From Rubrivirga litoralis (GTDB taxonomy: Bacteria > Bacteroidota > Rhodothermia > Rhodothermales > Rubricoccaceae), in the NCBI RefSeq assembly GCF_031846415.1, contig NZ_JAVRHT010000025.1:1-54699 (forward strand): a stretch of DNA of 54,699 bases. Direction: 5' to 3'. The position numbers were made by a program, and so were the translations under genes. The notes under the pieces were generated by a model, which saw only the letters and a list, made by a program, of their open reading frames with translations, ran no database searches and had not been told where the DNA came from. Of the stretch, positions 1-8,268 are shown one piece after another (position 1 is the first letter of the stretch; every line of letters begins with the position of its first letter).

Positions 1-78
1 GGGCGGCGCCGGTGCCGTAACGTCCTGTGCGGGGGCGGTCCGCCTGGGCCGCCCCGCTTTGCCTCCCCCACCCCGCCC

Positions 79-780
79 ATGCCCGAGAACGCACCCGACC
101 GCTCCGCCGCCCCGCCCGTCCGCTCCGCCGTGCTCCTCGGAGGCACCGGCCTCGTCGGGGGGCACGTGCTCCGGCTCCTCGCCCGCGACGGGCGGTGGGG
201 CCGCGTCGTCACGCTCGGCCGGCGGCCGATGGAGCCGGCGTCGCACCGCCACGAGGACCACGTGGTCGACTTCGACCGGCTGGCCGATTCCGCCGACCTG
301 TTCCGGTGCGACGACCTGTTCTGCTGCCTCGGCACGACCAAAAAGCAGGCCGGGTCGAAGGAGGCGTTCCGGCGCGTCGACCTGGAGATCCCGGCCGAGG
401 CCGCCCGCCTCGCGCGCGCGGGCGGGGCGGCGCAGGGCCTGCTCGTGAGCGCGCTCGGCGCCGACGCCGACTCCCGGATCTTCTACAACCGCACGAAGGG
501 AGAGGCCGAGGAGGCGTTCCGCGACGCTGGCTTCGAGGCGGTCCAGGTGGTCCGCCCGTCGCTGCTCACGGGCGACCGCGACGAGGTCCGCCCGGGCGAG
601 CGCGCGGCCGAGGCCGTGCTCGGCGCGCTCCGCCCCGCCCTCGTCGGCCCGCTCCGGCGGCTCCGGCCGACGCCGGCCGTCGACGTGGCCCGGGCGCTCG
701 TGGCCATCGCGGCGGCCGCCCCGCCCGGCGACCACGCCTACGGGCCGCGGACGATCGCGTGGTGGGCGCGGCACGTGTAG
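79..780 (+). CDS. NAD(P)H-binding atypical SDR (HTATIP2/TIP30-like)
   Basis: The 233-residue protein opens with a Rossmann nucleotide-binding strand and the glycine motif GGTGLVG at about residues 21-27, followed by a short basic patch (LGRRP) that suggests NADP(H). The middle part reads CCLGTTKKQAG, and a later SALGADADS...YNRTKGEAE stretch matches the atypical short-chain dehydrogenases related to eukaryotic HTATIP2/TIP30, where the Y-x3-K pair is retained (YNRTK). Length fits that family (about 210-240). The substrate is unknown; these proteins are usually predicted soluble oxidoreductases. The ATG is chosen because the family alignment begins shortly after it and because the genome's start-side motif CCACCCCGCCC abuts it directly with no gap. 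It stands alone, with a toxin-antitoxin pair downstream. Confidence 0.85.
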   Translation: MPENAPDRSAAPPVRSAVLLGGTGLVGGHVLRLLARDGRWGRVVTLGRRPMEPASHRHEDHVVDFDRLADSADLFRCDDLFCCLGTTKKQAGSKEAFRRVDLEIPAEAARLARAGGAAQGLLVSALGADADSRIFYNRTKGEAEEAFRDAGFEAVQVVRPSLLTGDRDEVRPGERAAEAVLGALRPALVGPLRRLRPTPAVDVARALVAIAAAAPPGDHAYGPRTIAWWARHV

Positions 781-960
781 CGGCGGCCGGTCAGCGGGCG
801 GGGCGGAGGTCGAGCACCCCGCCCGCACGAGCGTTTGCGGCTGGGGGCGGGGTGGTTGGAGTTGGGCGCTGGTGGTCGTTTGCTTACTCGCACCCACCCC
901 GCCCCTCCGACTTCCGCTTGGTACCAGCGGCGAGGTGCACGTACCGGGATCGAAGCGCCA

Positions 961-982
961 GGCGTTCAGTAGATTGAACGCC
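961..982. promoter_or_regulatory. Inverted repeat upstream of hicBA, candidate operator
   Basis: A perfect 8-base inverted repeat, GGCGTTCA and TGAACGCC separated by six bases (gtagat), ends 15 bases before the hicB start codon. Type II toxin-antitoxin operons are usually autoregulated through such palindromes. The HicB here seems too short to carry its own DNA-binding domain, so the binding protein is uncertain. Confidence 0.5.
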
Positions 983-997
983 CCGACTGAGGATGCT

Positions 998-1198
998 ATG
1001 ACGATCGAGATCGACCGCGAGGACGACGGCCGCTGGCTGGCCGAAATCATGGAGCTGCCTGGTGCGATGGCATATGGCGACTCCCGCGAAGAAGCGGCAG
1101 CCCACGCGAAGGCGCTCGCACTTCGAGTCCTCGCTGACCGTCTCGACCACGGCGAGGACGTGCCTGACATTGCACCGCTGTTCGCAGTCGCGGCGTGA
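998..1198 (+). CDS. hicB: HicB-like antitoxin (short form)
   Basis: A 66-residue protein with the HicB N-terminal pattern: strands around IEIDREDDGRWLAEIMELPG, then YGDSREEAAAHAKALALRVLADRL, the helix that follows the P-G turn in the partial RNase H-like fold. It should bind and neutralise the HicA toxin made from the next gene. It ends soon after this fold (APLFAVAA), so the C-terminal ribbon-helix-helix or helix-turn-helix domain of longer HicB proteins is absent. The ATG at 998 is preferred over upstream in-frame starts because homology begins there and a GAGGA-like ribosome site lies just upstream, which is unusual in this window. The stop overlaps the toxin start (GTGA). Antitoxin-first order is the reverse of the classical hicA-hicB layout but is common. 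Confidence 0.85.
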   Translation: MTIEIDREDDGRWLAEIMELPGAMAYGDSREEAAAHAKALALRVLADRLDHGEDVPDIAPLFAVAA

Positions 1199-1410
1199 GC
1201 CAGTTTGGATCGGTCAAAGCGAGGAAGCTGCTACGCGCGCTGCTCAAGCTCGGGTGGAGCGTCAAGCGGGAGACCGGAGGCTCACACAAGGTGCTGGAGC
1301 GCGAGGGGTGGCCTGACTTCGTGTTCGCCTTCCACGACGGCGTGGAGGTCGGTCCAAAGATGCTGTCGCGCGTGGCGAAGCGGACCGGGCTGAAGCCGAA
1401 CGACCTCTGA
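1195..1410 (+). CDS. hicA: HicA toxin, mRNA interferase
   Basis: A 71-residue HicA protein. HicA toxins have a double-stranded-RNA-binding-like fold and cleave mRNA independently of the ribosome. The start region SVKARKLLRALLKLGW, then VKRETGGSHKVLERE with the catalytic histidine in G-S-H, and the late SRVAKRTGLKPNDL all follow the family. It starts with GTG, whose last bases are the hicB stop (GTGA overlap), so the two are translationally coupled. The catalytic histidine is intact, so the toxin should be active. Codon composition is slightly less GC-biased than the neighbours, in keeping with a mobile accessory module. Confidence is high for the family and lower for activity in vivo. Confidence 0.9.
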   Translation: MSQFGSVKARKLLRALLKLGWSVKRETGGSHKVLEREGWPDFVFAFHDGVEVGPKMLSRVAKRTGLKPNDL

Positions 1411-1662
1411 ATCGAGGTGCGTGCACAGAAGACGGCTCGCCTGCGAAGGGCGACGACCGCTCGTGTTGGTTCAGAGCGCAGGACACGCCGCTGGTCGAAT
1501 CCGCTGCCGACGCCGCGGGCGGGGCGGGCGCCTGCGGGGCGGGCGGGGTGGCGCTCTGGCAGGCGCTCAGCTCCGGCACGGCGCAGTCGCGGCTCGACCC
1601 GAGCGTCCAAGACGTCCACGCCGCCTGAAGCTCTACCACCCCGCCCCGCCCGGGCGGGGCGG

Positions 1663-2676
1663 TCAGAGGCCCGGCAGGCCCTCCGGCTCCACGAGCGTCG
1701 TCTCCACCGTCTCGCGCGCGAACGAGCCGAACACGCCCAGCCCGCCCTCCACGTTCGTCGTCACGTTGGGGATCTCGCCCGGCGACAGCGTCGAGCCCCC
1801 GCTCTGGACCGACCGCGTCTGCACGAAGTCCTGGAAGGCGGCGTCCAGCGAGACCAGCGTGAGCGACTGCGGGCCGAGGTAGCCGAACGCGAGGAAGGGA
1901 ATCTGGACTAGGAGCGAGCCGTCGCCCAGCCGCGTGTAGCCGGCCTCGTTGATGACCGGCGACGTGCCGACGCGGACGTTCTCGTCGCCGGGGTCGTCCT
2001 CGCACAGCAGCGTCCCGGCCGGCTCCTCGACGCAGTCCAGGAACCGGCGGACGATGGGGACCGGCCGGAAGCGGCCGGGGAGGTTCCGGCTCCGGTACCG
2101 CGTCTCGCCGTCGACCGTCACCCGCTCGAACTCGTCCGGCGCGAGCGCCTGCGTCGAGCCCACAAAGGCGGCCTGCCGCTCGGGCGTCGACGACGCCGTG
2201 ATCTGGACGGCCGGCCCCTGCCCGAGCCCGTACGGCACGACTGGGTCCGGCCCGCGCACGACGTCGAAGTCCGGGGGCACCGTCGTCTGCGCCGTCAGCC
2301 GCTCGCCGTCCGGGCCGACCACGTCGAGCCGGTACGTCCGCCGCTCCAGGACGGCCGCGTCGCTCTCGGGCAGGTACACGCCGGCCGGGCCGGGCGCGTA
2401 GGCGTAGACCGCCTCGTCCGCCCCGCCCGCGTCCAGGAGCGTGACCGTCACGCGCGCGCCCGCGACCGCCGCCGCCGCCGGGTCGTACGGCTCCAGCAGC
2501 GGGACCGTCCGCGACAGGCGGACCGGCGGGAGCGCCTCCTCGGCTCCCAAGAACGCCGAGACGACGAGGTCGGGCCGCTCGCCCTCGGCCGAGTCGCAGC
2601 CCCCGACGAGGAGCGCGAGCCCGACCAGGACCGACGCGGAGAGCGCGAGCAGGGCGGGGCGGGGCGGGATGGGCAT
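1663..2676 (-). CDS. DUF4249 family outer-membrane-associated lipoprotein
   Basis: A 337-residue lipoprotein. The start at 2676 gives a type II signal peptide with a lipobox ending in VGGC at about residue 26, followed by DSAEGERPDLVVSAFL; a longer upstream extension would bury this signal. The mature part is beta-rich with a first domain of the type VTVTLLDAGG (about 75-110) and late strands around IPFLAFGYLGPQSL. This layout and its position directly downstream of a TonB-dependent receptor with a carboxypeptidase-like N-terminal domain match DUF4249 proteins of Bacteroidota, which are thought to be surface partners of such receptors. The ligand is unknown. The TGA stop is directly followed, in the sense strand, by CCGCCCCGCCC. 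Confidence 0.8.
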   Translation of the reverse strand: MPIPPRPALLALSASVLVGLALLVGGCDSAEGERPDLVVSAFLGAEEALPPVRLSRTVPLLEPYDPAAAAVAGARVTVTLLDAGGADEAVYAYAPGPAGVYLPESDAAVLERRTYRLDVVGPDGERLTAQTTVPPDFDVVRGPDPVVPYGLGQGPAVQITASSTPERQAAFVGSTQALAPDEFERVTVDGETRYRSRNLPGRFRPVPIVRRFLDCVEEPAGTLLCEDDPGDENVRVGTSPVINEAGYTRLGDGSLLVQIPFLAFGYLGPQSLTLVSLDAAFQDFVQTRSVQSGGSTLSPGEIPNVTTNVEGGLGVFGSFARETVETTLVEPEGLPGL

Positions 2677-2788
2677 GGCGGATGACGGGCTACGAGTACC
2701 GGGTGACGAGCAAAGACCAAAACGGGCGGGGCGGGGTGGGAAGGCGGCGGACTCGGGGCGTCCGTGCTCATCGCTCATCACCCGTCGC

Positions 2789-5110
2789 TCAAAAGTCCAG
2801 CGACAGCGAGACGTTGGGGAGGATCGGGAGTTGGCGCACCTGGCCGACCTCGACCGGGTTCTCGTCGAAGTCGTACGTCTCGAACCACAGGTTCCGCCGG
2901 TTGTACACGTTGACCAGCTGGAGCTGGAGCTCGTAGTCCGCGAACGCGACCGTGCCGCGCTTGGTGAACCCGACGTCGACGCGGTGGTAGGGCGGCAGCC
3001 GCGTGTTGTTGAGGGCCGGCGAGTCCAGCGCGTTCACGTCGCGGTCCTCGAACGGGAGCCCCGAGACGATGTAGCGCCGGGCCGGCACGGTGTAGGCCTG
3101 GCCCGTCGCGTAGGCCCCGGCGAGCGTGGCCCGCCAGCTCCGCCCGAGGTCGTAGTTGGCGACCAGCGTGACGTCGTGGAGCCGGTCGTACTTGGGCGGG
3201 AAAAAGTCGCTGAACGCCGGCTCCGCCGGGTAGCGCCGCCGCGTGACGCCGACCGTGTAGCCTACGAGGCCCGTCAGCCGCCCCAGCCCGCGCTCAAGGA
3301 GGACCTCGGCGCCGTAGGCGTAGCCCTTCCCCGACCGGAACAGGTCGGCGTAGTCCAGCCCCGACACGTCCTGGAGCTCGGGCCGCGTGTCGAACAGCTC
3401 GCGGAGCGTCCGGCCGTAGACTTCGACGTCGAGCCGCCACGCCGGGCCGAGCCGCGTCTTGAGGCCGAGCACGGCCTGCTCGCTCGCCTGCGGCCCCACG
3501 CCGGGGCCGGTCGTGAGCCAGGTGTCGAAGCCCGAGAACGCCTCGTTCGAGACCAGCGACAGGAACTGGTGGTACCGCCCCGCCGCCGCCTGGATCACCA
3601 CGTTGTCGTCGAACGACCGCTCGACCTGGAGGTGCGGGGCGAAGCGGACGAACGTGGCCGCGACCGGCTCGGCGTCGTCCAGCCGGTCGTCGGCCCGGTT
3701 GCGGAAGGCGTCGGTGCGGAGGCCGCCGGTGACGGTCCACCCGTCGCCGAAGCGCGTGCGGCCCTGGACGTAGGCCGAGCCGAAGGTGGCCGGGTTCGAG
3801 AAGCTGGTGCCCACGTTCTCGTTGAACTCGCTCTCGAAGTCGAGCCCGAACCGCCCCGCCCGCGCGCCCACGCGGAGCTCGACGCGCTCCGACGGGAGCC
3901 ACTCGCCGTCGACCTGCGCCGCGTACTCGGTGATCGTGTTGGGCTGGCGGAACGTGGTCTCGGCGACGGTCCCCACGGGGTAGCTGAAGTAGCGCGTGGC
4001 CGAGACCTGCGCGCTCGCGAAGGCCGTGCCCGAGAGCACGCGGTTGTAGGTGACCGAGCCCGTCCGGTTGCCGTAGTCCAGGTCGAACCGGGCGTCGTCG
4101 CCGAACGGCACCACGACCTGGTCGCGCCCGGCGTAGGCGGCGACCGAGAGCCGGTCGTTCGGGCTGAGGTCGACGCCCACCTTCCCGTTCACGTCGTAGA
4201 AGGAGAAACTCTCCGGGATGCCGTCCTCGTCCAGCTGGCTGCGGAGGAGGCCCAGGAGCGGCTCGAGCGTCGAGCGGCGAACGTTGAGCGAGTACGACGC
4301 GCGGCCGCCCGCGATCGGCCCCTCGATGCCGGCCCGGCTCGCGAGGAGCCCCAGCGTGAGCGTCCCCTTGCGTTCGTTCCGGTTGCCGTCGCGGTTGTAG
4401 ATGTCGACCACGCTCCCCAGCCGCCCGCCGTACTGCGACGGGTACGCCCCTTTGTAGAGGCGGACGTCTTTGATGGCGTCGGTGTTGAACGTCGAGAAGA
4501 AGCCGAAAAAGTGCGTCGGGTTGTAGACCGTCGTGCCGTCGAGGAGCACGAGCGTCTGGTCCGGCGAGCCGCCGCGGATGTAGAGGGCCGAGGAGAAGTC
4601 GTTGGCCGCCTTCACGCCCGGGAGCAGCTGGATCGAGCGGAACAGGTCCGCCTCGAACACGGTCGGCAGTGCCTCGACGAGGTCGATGGACACGGTCTGG
4701 ACGCCCGGCGGCCGCTCGTTTTCGAGCGTCTCGTCGGCCTCGACGACGACCTCGCCCGACGTCACGCCCTCGGGCGCCAGGTCGAAGTCGAGCCGCCCCG
4801 CCCCGCCCGGCTCCAGCGTGAGCGCTCGCCGCTCCGAGACGTAGCCGATGTAGCTGGCGACGACCGTGACCTCGCCCGGGGCCAGCCCGCCGAGCGAGTA
4901 GAAGCCCTCGGCGTTCGTGGCCGCCCCGCGCCCGGCCTCGACCACGCGGACCGTCGCCTGGAGCAGCGTCTCGCCCGTCTCGGCGTCGCGCACGAACCCG
5001 CTGACCGAGCCGGTCTGCGCCGCGGCGCTCGCCGCCAGGGCGAGCCCGAGCCCGGCGGCGAGGAGGACGGCGAGGGCGGGGCGGCGGACTCCCAGCGGGA
5101 CCTGCGGCAT
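2789..5110 (-). CDS. TonB-dependent receptor with carboxypeptidase-like regulatory domain
   Basis: A 773-residue outer-membrane receptor. A signal peptide (cleavage after AASAAAQ, about residue 32) is followed by a CarboxypepD_reg-like beta-sandwich (GSVSGFVRDAETGETL, about 34-115), then a plug domain (about 130-240, with LRSIQLLPGVKAANDFSSAL and LYIRGGSPDQ-type segments) and a long beta-barrel to the C-terminus, which ends in Phe as expected for BAM-recognised proteins. It would import or sense a ligand at the outer membrane using energy from TonB-ExbBD, which are not in this window. It forms a unit with the DUF4249 lipoprotein 112 bases downstream. The ATG is preceded by CCACCCCGCCC with one base between. 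Confidence 0.93.
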   Translation of the reverse strand: MPQVPLGVRRPALAVLLAAGLGLALAASAAAQTGSVSGFVRDAETGETLLQATVRVVEAGRGAATNAEGFYSLGGLAPGEVTVVASYIGYVSERRALTLEPGGAGRLDFDLAPEGVTSGEVVVEADETLENERPPGVQTVSIDLVEALPTVFEADLFRSIQLLPGVKAANDFSSALYIRGGSPDQTLVLLDGTTVYNPTHFFGFFSTFNTDAIKDVRLYKGAYPSQYGGRLGSVVDIYNRDGNRNERKGTLTLGLLASRAGIEGPIAGGRASYSLNVRRSTLEPLLGLLRSQLDEDGIPESFSFYDVNGKVGVDLSPNDRLSVAAYAGRDQVVVPFGDDARFDLDYGNRTGSVTYNRVLSGTAFASAQVSATRYFSYPVGTVAETTFRQPNTITEYAAQVDGEWLPSERVELRVGARAGRFGLDFESEFNENVGTSFSNPATFGSAYVQGRTRFGDGWTVTGGLRTDAFRNRADDRLDDAEPVAATFVRFAPHLQVERSFDDNVVIQAAAGRYHQFLSLVSNEAFSGFDTWLTTGPGVGPQASEQAVLGLKTRLGPAWRLDVEVYGRTLRELFDTRPELQDVSGLDYADLFRSGKGYAYGAEVLLERGLGRLTGLVGYTVGVTRRRYPAEPAFSDFFPPKYDRLHDVTLVANYDLGRSWRATLAGAYATGQAYTVPARRYIVSGLPFEDRDVNALDSPALNNTRLPPYHRVDVGFTKRGTVAFADYELQLQLVNVYNRRNLWFETYDFDENPVEVGQVRQLPILPNVSLSLDF

Positions 5111-5209
5111 CGGGCGGGGTGGGGTCGGGGCGCACGGGAACGCCGCCGCCCCGCCGTCGGTGTGTCGCGGGCGGGGCGGTAAGGTCCGCAGACGCGGCGA
5201 TGCCAGAGG

Positions 5210-5578
5210 TTACGGCCCGACCCGCTCCAGCACGGCGCCGTCGGGGCACAGCGTCGACTCGCGGCCGACGAGCCGCCCCGGCCCGGCCTCCCGCCCCGCC
5301 CGGACGTAGCGCGTCGCCGCCCCGCCCTCGTTCCACCGGAGCACGAGCGCGCCGTCCTCGACGGCCCACGTGTGGACGCGCTCGGCGCGGACCGAGTCGG
5401 GCCGCTCGTAGCTCCACGCCACGCCCCCGTCGGCGTCGAGGCGGACGTAGGCGTCGACGATCTCGGGGTCCGCGCACGTCTCGCGCCACGTCGTCCCGAC
5501 GAGGTCGGCGCGGTCCAGGCGCGCCGCGCCGGCGCACGCGGCGAGACCGAGCAGGAGGGCGAGGGCGGGGCGGGGCAT
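5210..5578 (-). CDS. Small predicted lipoprotein, function unknown
   Basis: A 122-residue protein I do not recognise. It begins with a short hydrophobic stretch ending in LGLAAC at residue 15, which fits a lipobox, so it is probably exported and anchored. The rest is polar and beta-rich, with VGTTWRETCADPEIVDAYVRL and two further cysteines that could pair; the pattern of a 'W-x-E-x-C' opening and a late 'STLCPDGAV' resembles small lipocalin-like META/copper-resistance-type lipoproteins, but the match is weak. It is a single gene between the TonB receptor and uvsE, both on the same strand. Confidence 0.6.
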   Translation of the reverse strand: MPRPALALLLGLAACAGAARLDRADLVGTTWRETCADPEIVDAYVRLDADGGVAWSYERPDSVRAERVHTWAVEDGALVLRWNEGGAATRYVRAGREAGPGRLVGRESTLCPDGAVLERVGP

Positions 5579-5702
5579 GGCCTAGTCTACGATCCGAATC
5601 GTACGATGGCAGCGGGCGCAGAATGCACCACCCCGCCCGCGTCGTGGGCGGGGCGGCAGCGTCCGGGACCGCCTCGCCCTCGTCGTCGGCGTGGGCGGGG
5701 CG

Positions 5703-6680
5703 CTACGCCGCCTCGGCCTCCTCGACCGTCTCCATCGGGATCGCCCGGTCCGGCCGCTCGCCCGTCTCGATGTAGCGCGCAACCTCCAGCACGGCCCTTT
5801 CCTTCGTCTTCGCCTCCAGCATCAGGTCGTACGGGTCGTCCGCCCCGCCCACGCCGTCCATAAGACCGAGGAGGCGGTCGACGTCGTCCATGTCGAGAAA
5901 GTCGGCGTGGCCGGTCCGCGTGCCCGGCTTGTGCGACGAGAGGTGGAGCTTGGGGACGCGCCGGCCCCACGTGGCCATGGCGCGCTCCATGAGGTCCGGC
6001 AGTCCGTCGTTCCACGTCTCGCCTGACGGGTTGGCTGACGCCGTCCCCGTTCCGGGGTTGAGCAGGTGGTGGAACAGGTCCACGATGACCGGCAGCCCGG
6101 TCCGCTCGGCGAGCCCGACGGTCTCGGCCAGCGTGTAGGTCGTGTCGTCGTTCTCGATCGCGAGGCGCTCGCGGGCGTCGTCCGTCAGGCGGTCCAGGTT
6201 CTGCGCGAAGCGGTCCATCGCCGACTCCTTGTCGCCGTAGGCGCCGCCGACGTGGAGCGTCATGGTCCCCTTCGGGTCCATCCGCTTGAGGACCTGCGCC
6301 TGGAAGTCGAGCTCGCCGACCGAGTCGCGGACGACCTTCTCGCGCGGGCTGTTGAGGACCGTGTACTGGCCGGGGTGGCTCGTCACGCGGAGCTTTTCGG
6401 CCTTGACGAGCCGGCGGATGTCGCGGAACTGCCAGTCGAACGCCTCGGCCCAGTCGAACGGGAACTCTGGGAGCGGCCCGAACGGGATGAGGTCGGACGA
6501 GACGCGGAAGAATCGGATGCCGTGGTCCACGTTCCACCGGAGCGCCGCCAGCACGTCGTCGAGGTTCTGGACGACGACCGGGATGACGGCCTCGGTGCGG
6601 AGGTTGGCCAGCCGGACCGTCCGGCTCTTGGTCCCGAGCGTTTGGTTGATGCAGGCGTAGCCGAGGTGGCGGAGGCGCAT
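5703..6680 (-). CDS. uvsE: UV damage endonuclease UvsE
   Basis: A 325-residue UvsE/UVDE, a TIM-barrel metal-dependent endonuclease that nicks DNA 5' of pyrimidine dimers and starts alternative excision repair. The family start LGYACINQTLG is clear, followed by RFFRVSSDLIPFG, the metal-site segment TSHPGQYTVLNSP, the strand AIENDDTTYTLAE, DLFHHLLNPG and KLHLSSHKPG, which supply the conserved His, Asp and Glu ligands. Length is normal for the family (about 300). The first methionine is used; CCACCCCGCCCCGCCC directly precedes it. In a pigmented, light-exposed bacterium this fits with the carotenoid gene crtI found further along. It is a single gene. Confidence 0.95.
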   Translation of the reverse strand: MRLRHLGYACINQTLGTKSRTVRLANLRTEAVIPVVVQNLDDVLAALRWNVDHGIRFFRVSSDLIPFGPLPEFPFDWAEAFDWQFRDIRRLVKAEKLRVTSHPGQYTVLNSPREKVVRDSVGELDFQAQVLKRMDPKGTMTLHVGGAYGDKESAMDRFAQNLDRLTDDARERLAIENDDTTYTLAETVGLAERTGLPVIVDLFHHLLNPGTGTASANPSGETWNDGLPDLMERAMATWGRRVPKLHLSSHKPGTRTGHADFLDMDDVDRLLGLMDGVGGADDPYDLMLEAKTKERAVLEVARYIETGERPDRAIPMETVEEAEAA

Positions 6681-6867
6681 GGGCGGGGCGGGGTGGCGGA
6701 AGACGAGCGGACGGCGCCCGGGGTGTGGAGCCTACGCGGCGCGGGCGGGGCGGTGCCGCTGGCGGAGCCACCGGGGCGGCCGCCGGGATTTACCTGAACC
6801 CTCACGGACAGCAAAACCTCCCGCCTGACCTGCCGTTGCCTCTCCCCCGCCCCGCCCGCCGCTACCC

Positions 6868-7089
6868 GTGATCAGCCTCCTCCTCGTCCTCGTCGCCGAG
6901 ATCGCCCTGTGGGTCGCGTGGCACCTCGTCGCGCGCCGCCGCCGGAACGGCGGCTCGGGCGAGGGGCCGCCGCCGCCGCCCGCCCCGCGCCCCGAGACGC
7001 CGCGGTCGCCGCGGCGCGGCCGCCCCGCCCCGGCGCGCGGGCCGGTGGCCCGGCGCCGCACCGCCCGGCCGCCCGTGCGGACGACCTAA
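6868..7089 (+). CDS. Possible small single-pass membrane protein
   Basis: A 73-residue frame starting with GTG. It has one hydrophobic N-terminal segment (LLLVLVAEIALWVAWHLVA, about residues 4-22) and then a long arginine- and proline-rich cytosolic tail. I do not know a family for it. It lies on its own between uvsE (other strand) and a secreted protein gene. Support is the clear transmembrane segment; against it is the low-complexity tail, which in this GC-rich genome can arise from noncoding sequence containing the scattered GC motif. Treat as tentative. Confidence 0.35.
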   Translation: MISLLLVLVAEIALWVAWHLVARRRRNGGSGEGPPPPPAPRPETPRSPRRGRPAPARGPVARRRTARPPVRTT

Positions 7090-7156
7090 GGCGTGGGGGC
7101 CGGTTAGGTTGGGGCGGGGCGCCGACGCGAGCGCGCCCGCACAGACCGCCCGACCG

Positions 7157-8257
7157 ATGCGCCGACGCTCCCCACGCCTCCTCGTCCTGATCGGGCTCGT
7201 AGCCCTTGCCACCCCGCCCCGCGCCCAGACCGCCTGGGTCAACGGGACTGTGACGGACGCCGAGACTGGCGCCCCGCTTCCGGGCGCCCACGTGTTCGTC
7301 TCCGGCACGTTGCAGGGCGACGCGACCGACGCCGGCGGCCGGTTCGTCTTCCGAGCCGACGCCCCAGGCTCGGTCCAGGTCACGGCCACCATGCTGGGCT
7401 ACGGGACCGCGAGCACGACGCGCCTGATCCGGCCCGGTGACGTCGTCGGCCTCGCGTTTCGGCTCCCACCCGTGCCGCTCGCGCTCCGCGAGGTCGAGGT
7501 GGTCCGGTCGCGGGACGCCGCGTGGGAGCGGGCGCTCGCGCGGTTCCGGCCGGAGTTCCTCGGCGAGACGGCCAACGCCCCGCTCACCGAGATCACGAAC
7601 CCCGAGGTCCTCGACCTCGACGCCGACGGCGACGACGGGCCGCTCCACGCGGTCGCCCGCGCTCCGCTCGTCGTCGAAAACCGGGCGCTGGGCTATAGGG
7701 TCACGTTCTACGACTTCGCCCTCGCCATCGAGGAAAACGGGCGGGCGTGGGACGGGACGCTCGCGTTCCGCGACCTGTGCGCCGAGCGGCTCTGCGGCCC
7801 GGCCGTCACGCAGGCGCGCGAGCGGGCCTACCGCGGCTCGCTCCCCCACTTCCTGGACGCCCTCATCGCTGGCATGGCGTCGGACGAGGGGTTCCTGAGC
7901 GAGCGCATGGACCGGCCGGGCCAGGCGACGCGAGCCCGGCTCTCGGTCCAGCCCGGCCGCCTGTCCATCCGCTCGGCGCGGGCACCGGGACCCGAGGCGC
8001 GCCAGGCCCGGGCGGGGTGGGAGGCAGAAATCGGCGGCGCCCTCCGCGTCCTCTACACGCGCGAGTTCGACCCGCGCGTCGATGCCGACGCCTACCAAGT
8101 TTCGTGGCTCACGGCGCCGGGCGGGGCGCTCCGCCTGGGGCCGAACGGTGCCCTCCTCGACGCGGCCGATGTCGTCCGCTACGGGTACTGGGACTGGGAG
8201 CGCGTGGCCGACCTCGTCCCGCTTGACTACCGCCCCGCCCCGCCCGCCGGCTACTGA
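7157..8257 (+). CDS. Secreted protein with carboxypeptidase-like regulatory domain
   Basis: A 366-residue exported protein. Starting at 7157 gives a good signal peptide (RRRSPRLLVLIGLVALA, cleavage after RAQ) and then a CarboxypepD_reg-like beta-sandwich (VNGTVTDAETGAPLPGAHVF, about 20-100). The remainder has no receptor plug or barrel; it carries a mixed domain with RVTFYDFALAIEENGRAWDG and a late VLYTREFDPRVDADAYQVSWL. Proteins of this layout in Bacteroidota are usually envelope proteins of unknown role. The stop codon is separated from the stop of the opposing M28 peptidase gene by exactly one copy of GGGCGGGGCGG. Confidence 0.8.
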   Translation: MRRRSPRLLVLIGLVALATPPRAQTAWVNGTVTDAETGAPLPGAHVFVSGTLQGDATDAGGRFVFRADAPGSVQVTATMLGYGTASTTRLIRPGDVVGLAFRLPPVPLALREVEVVRSRDAAWERALARFRPEFLGETANAPLTEITNPEVLDLDADGDDGPLHAVARAPLVVENRALGYRVTFYDFALAIEENGRAWDGTLAFRDLCAERLCGPAVTQARERAYRGSLPHFLDALIAGMASDEGFLSERMDRPGQATRARLSVQPGRLSIRSARAPGPEARQARAGWEAEIGGALRVLYTREFDPRVDADAYQVSWLTAPGGALRLGPNGALLDAADVVRYGYWDWERVADLVPLDYRPAPPAGY

Positions 8258-8268
8258 GGGCGGGGCGG

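Noticed and set aside
2441..5182. Very long open frames antisense to the TonB receptor and to other genes.
   Set aside because: High GC removes stop codons from antisense frames. These products are Arg/Pro/Glu-rich, have no family pattern and mirror strong genes on the other strand.
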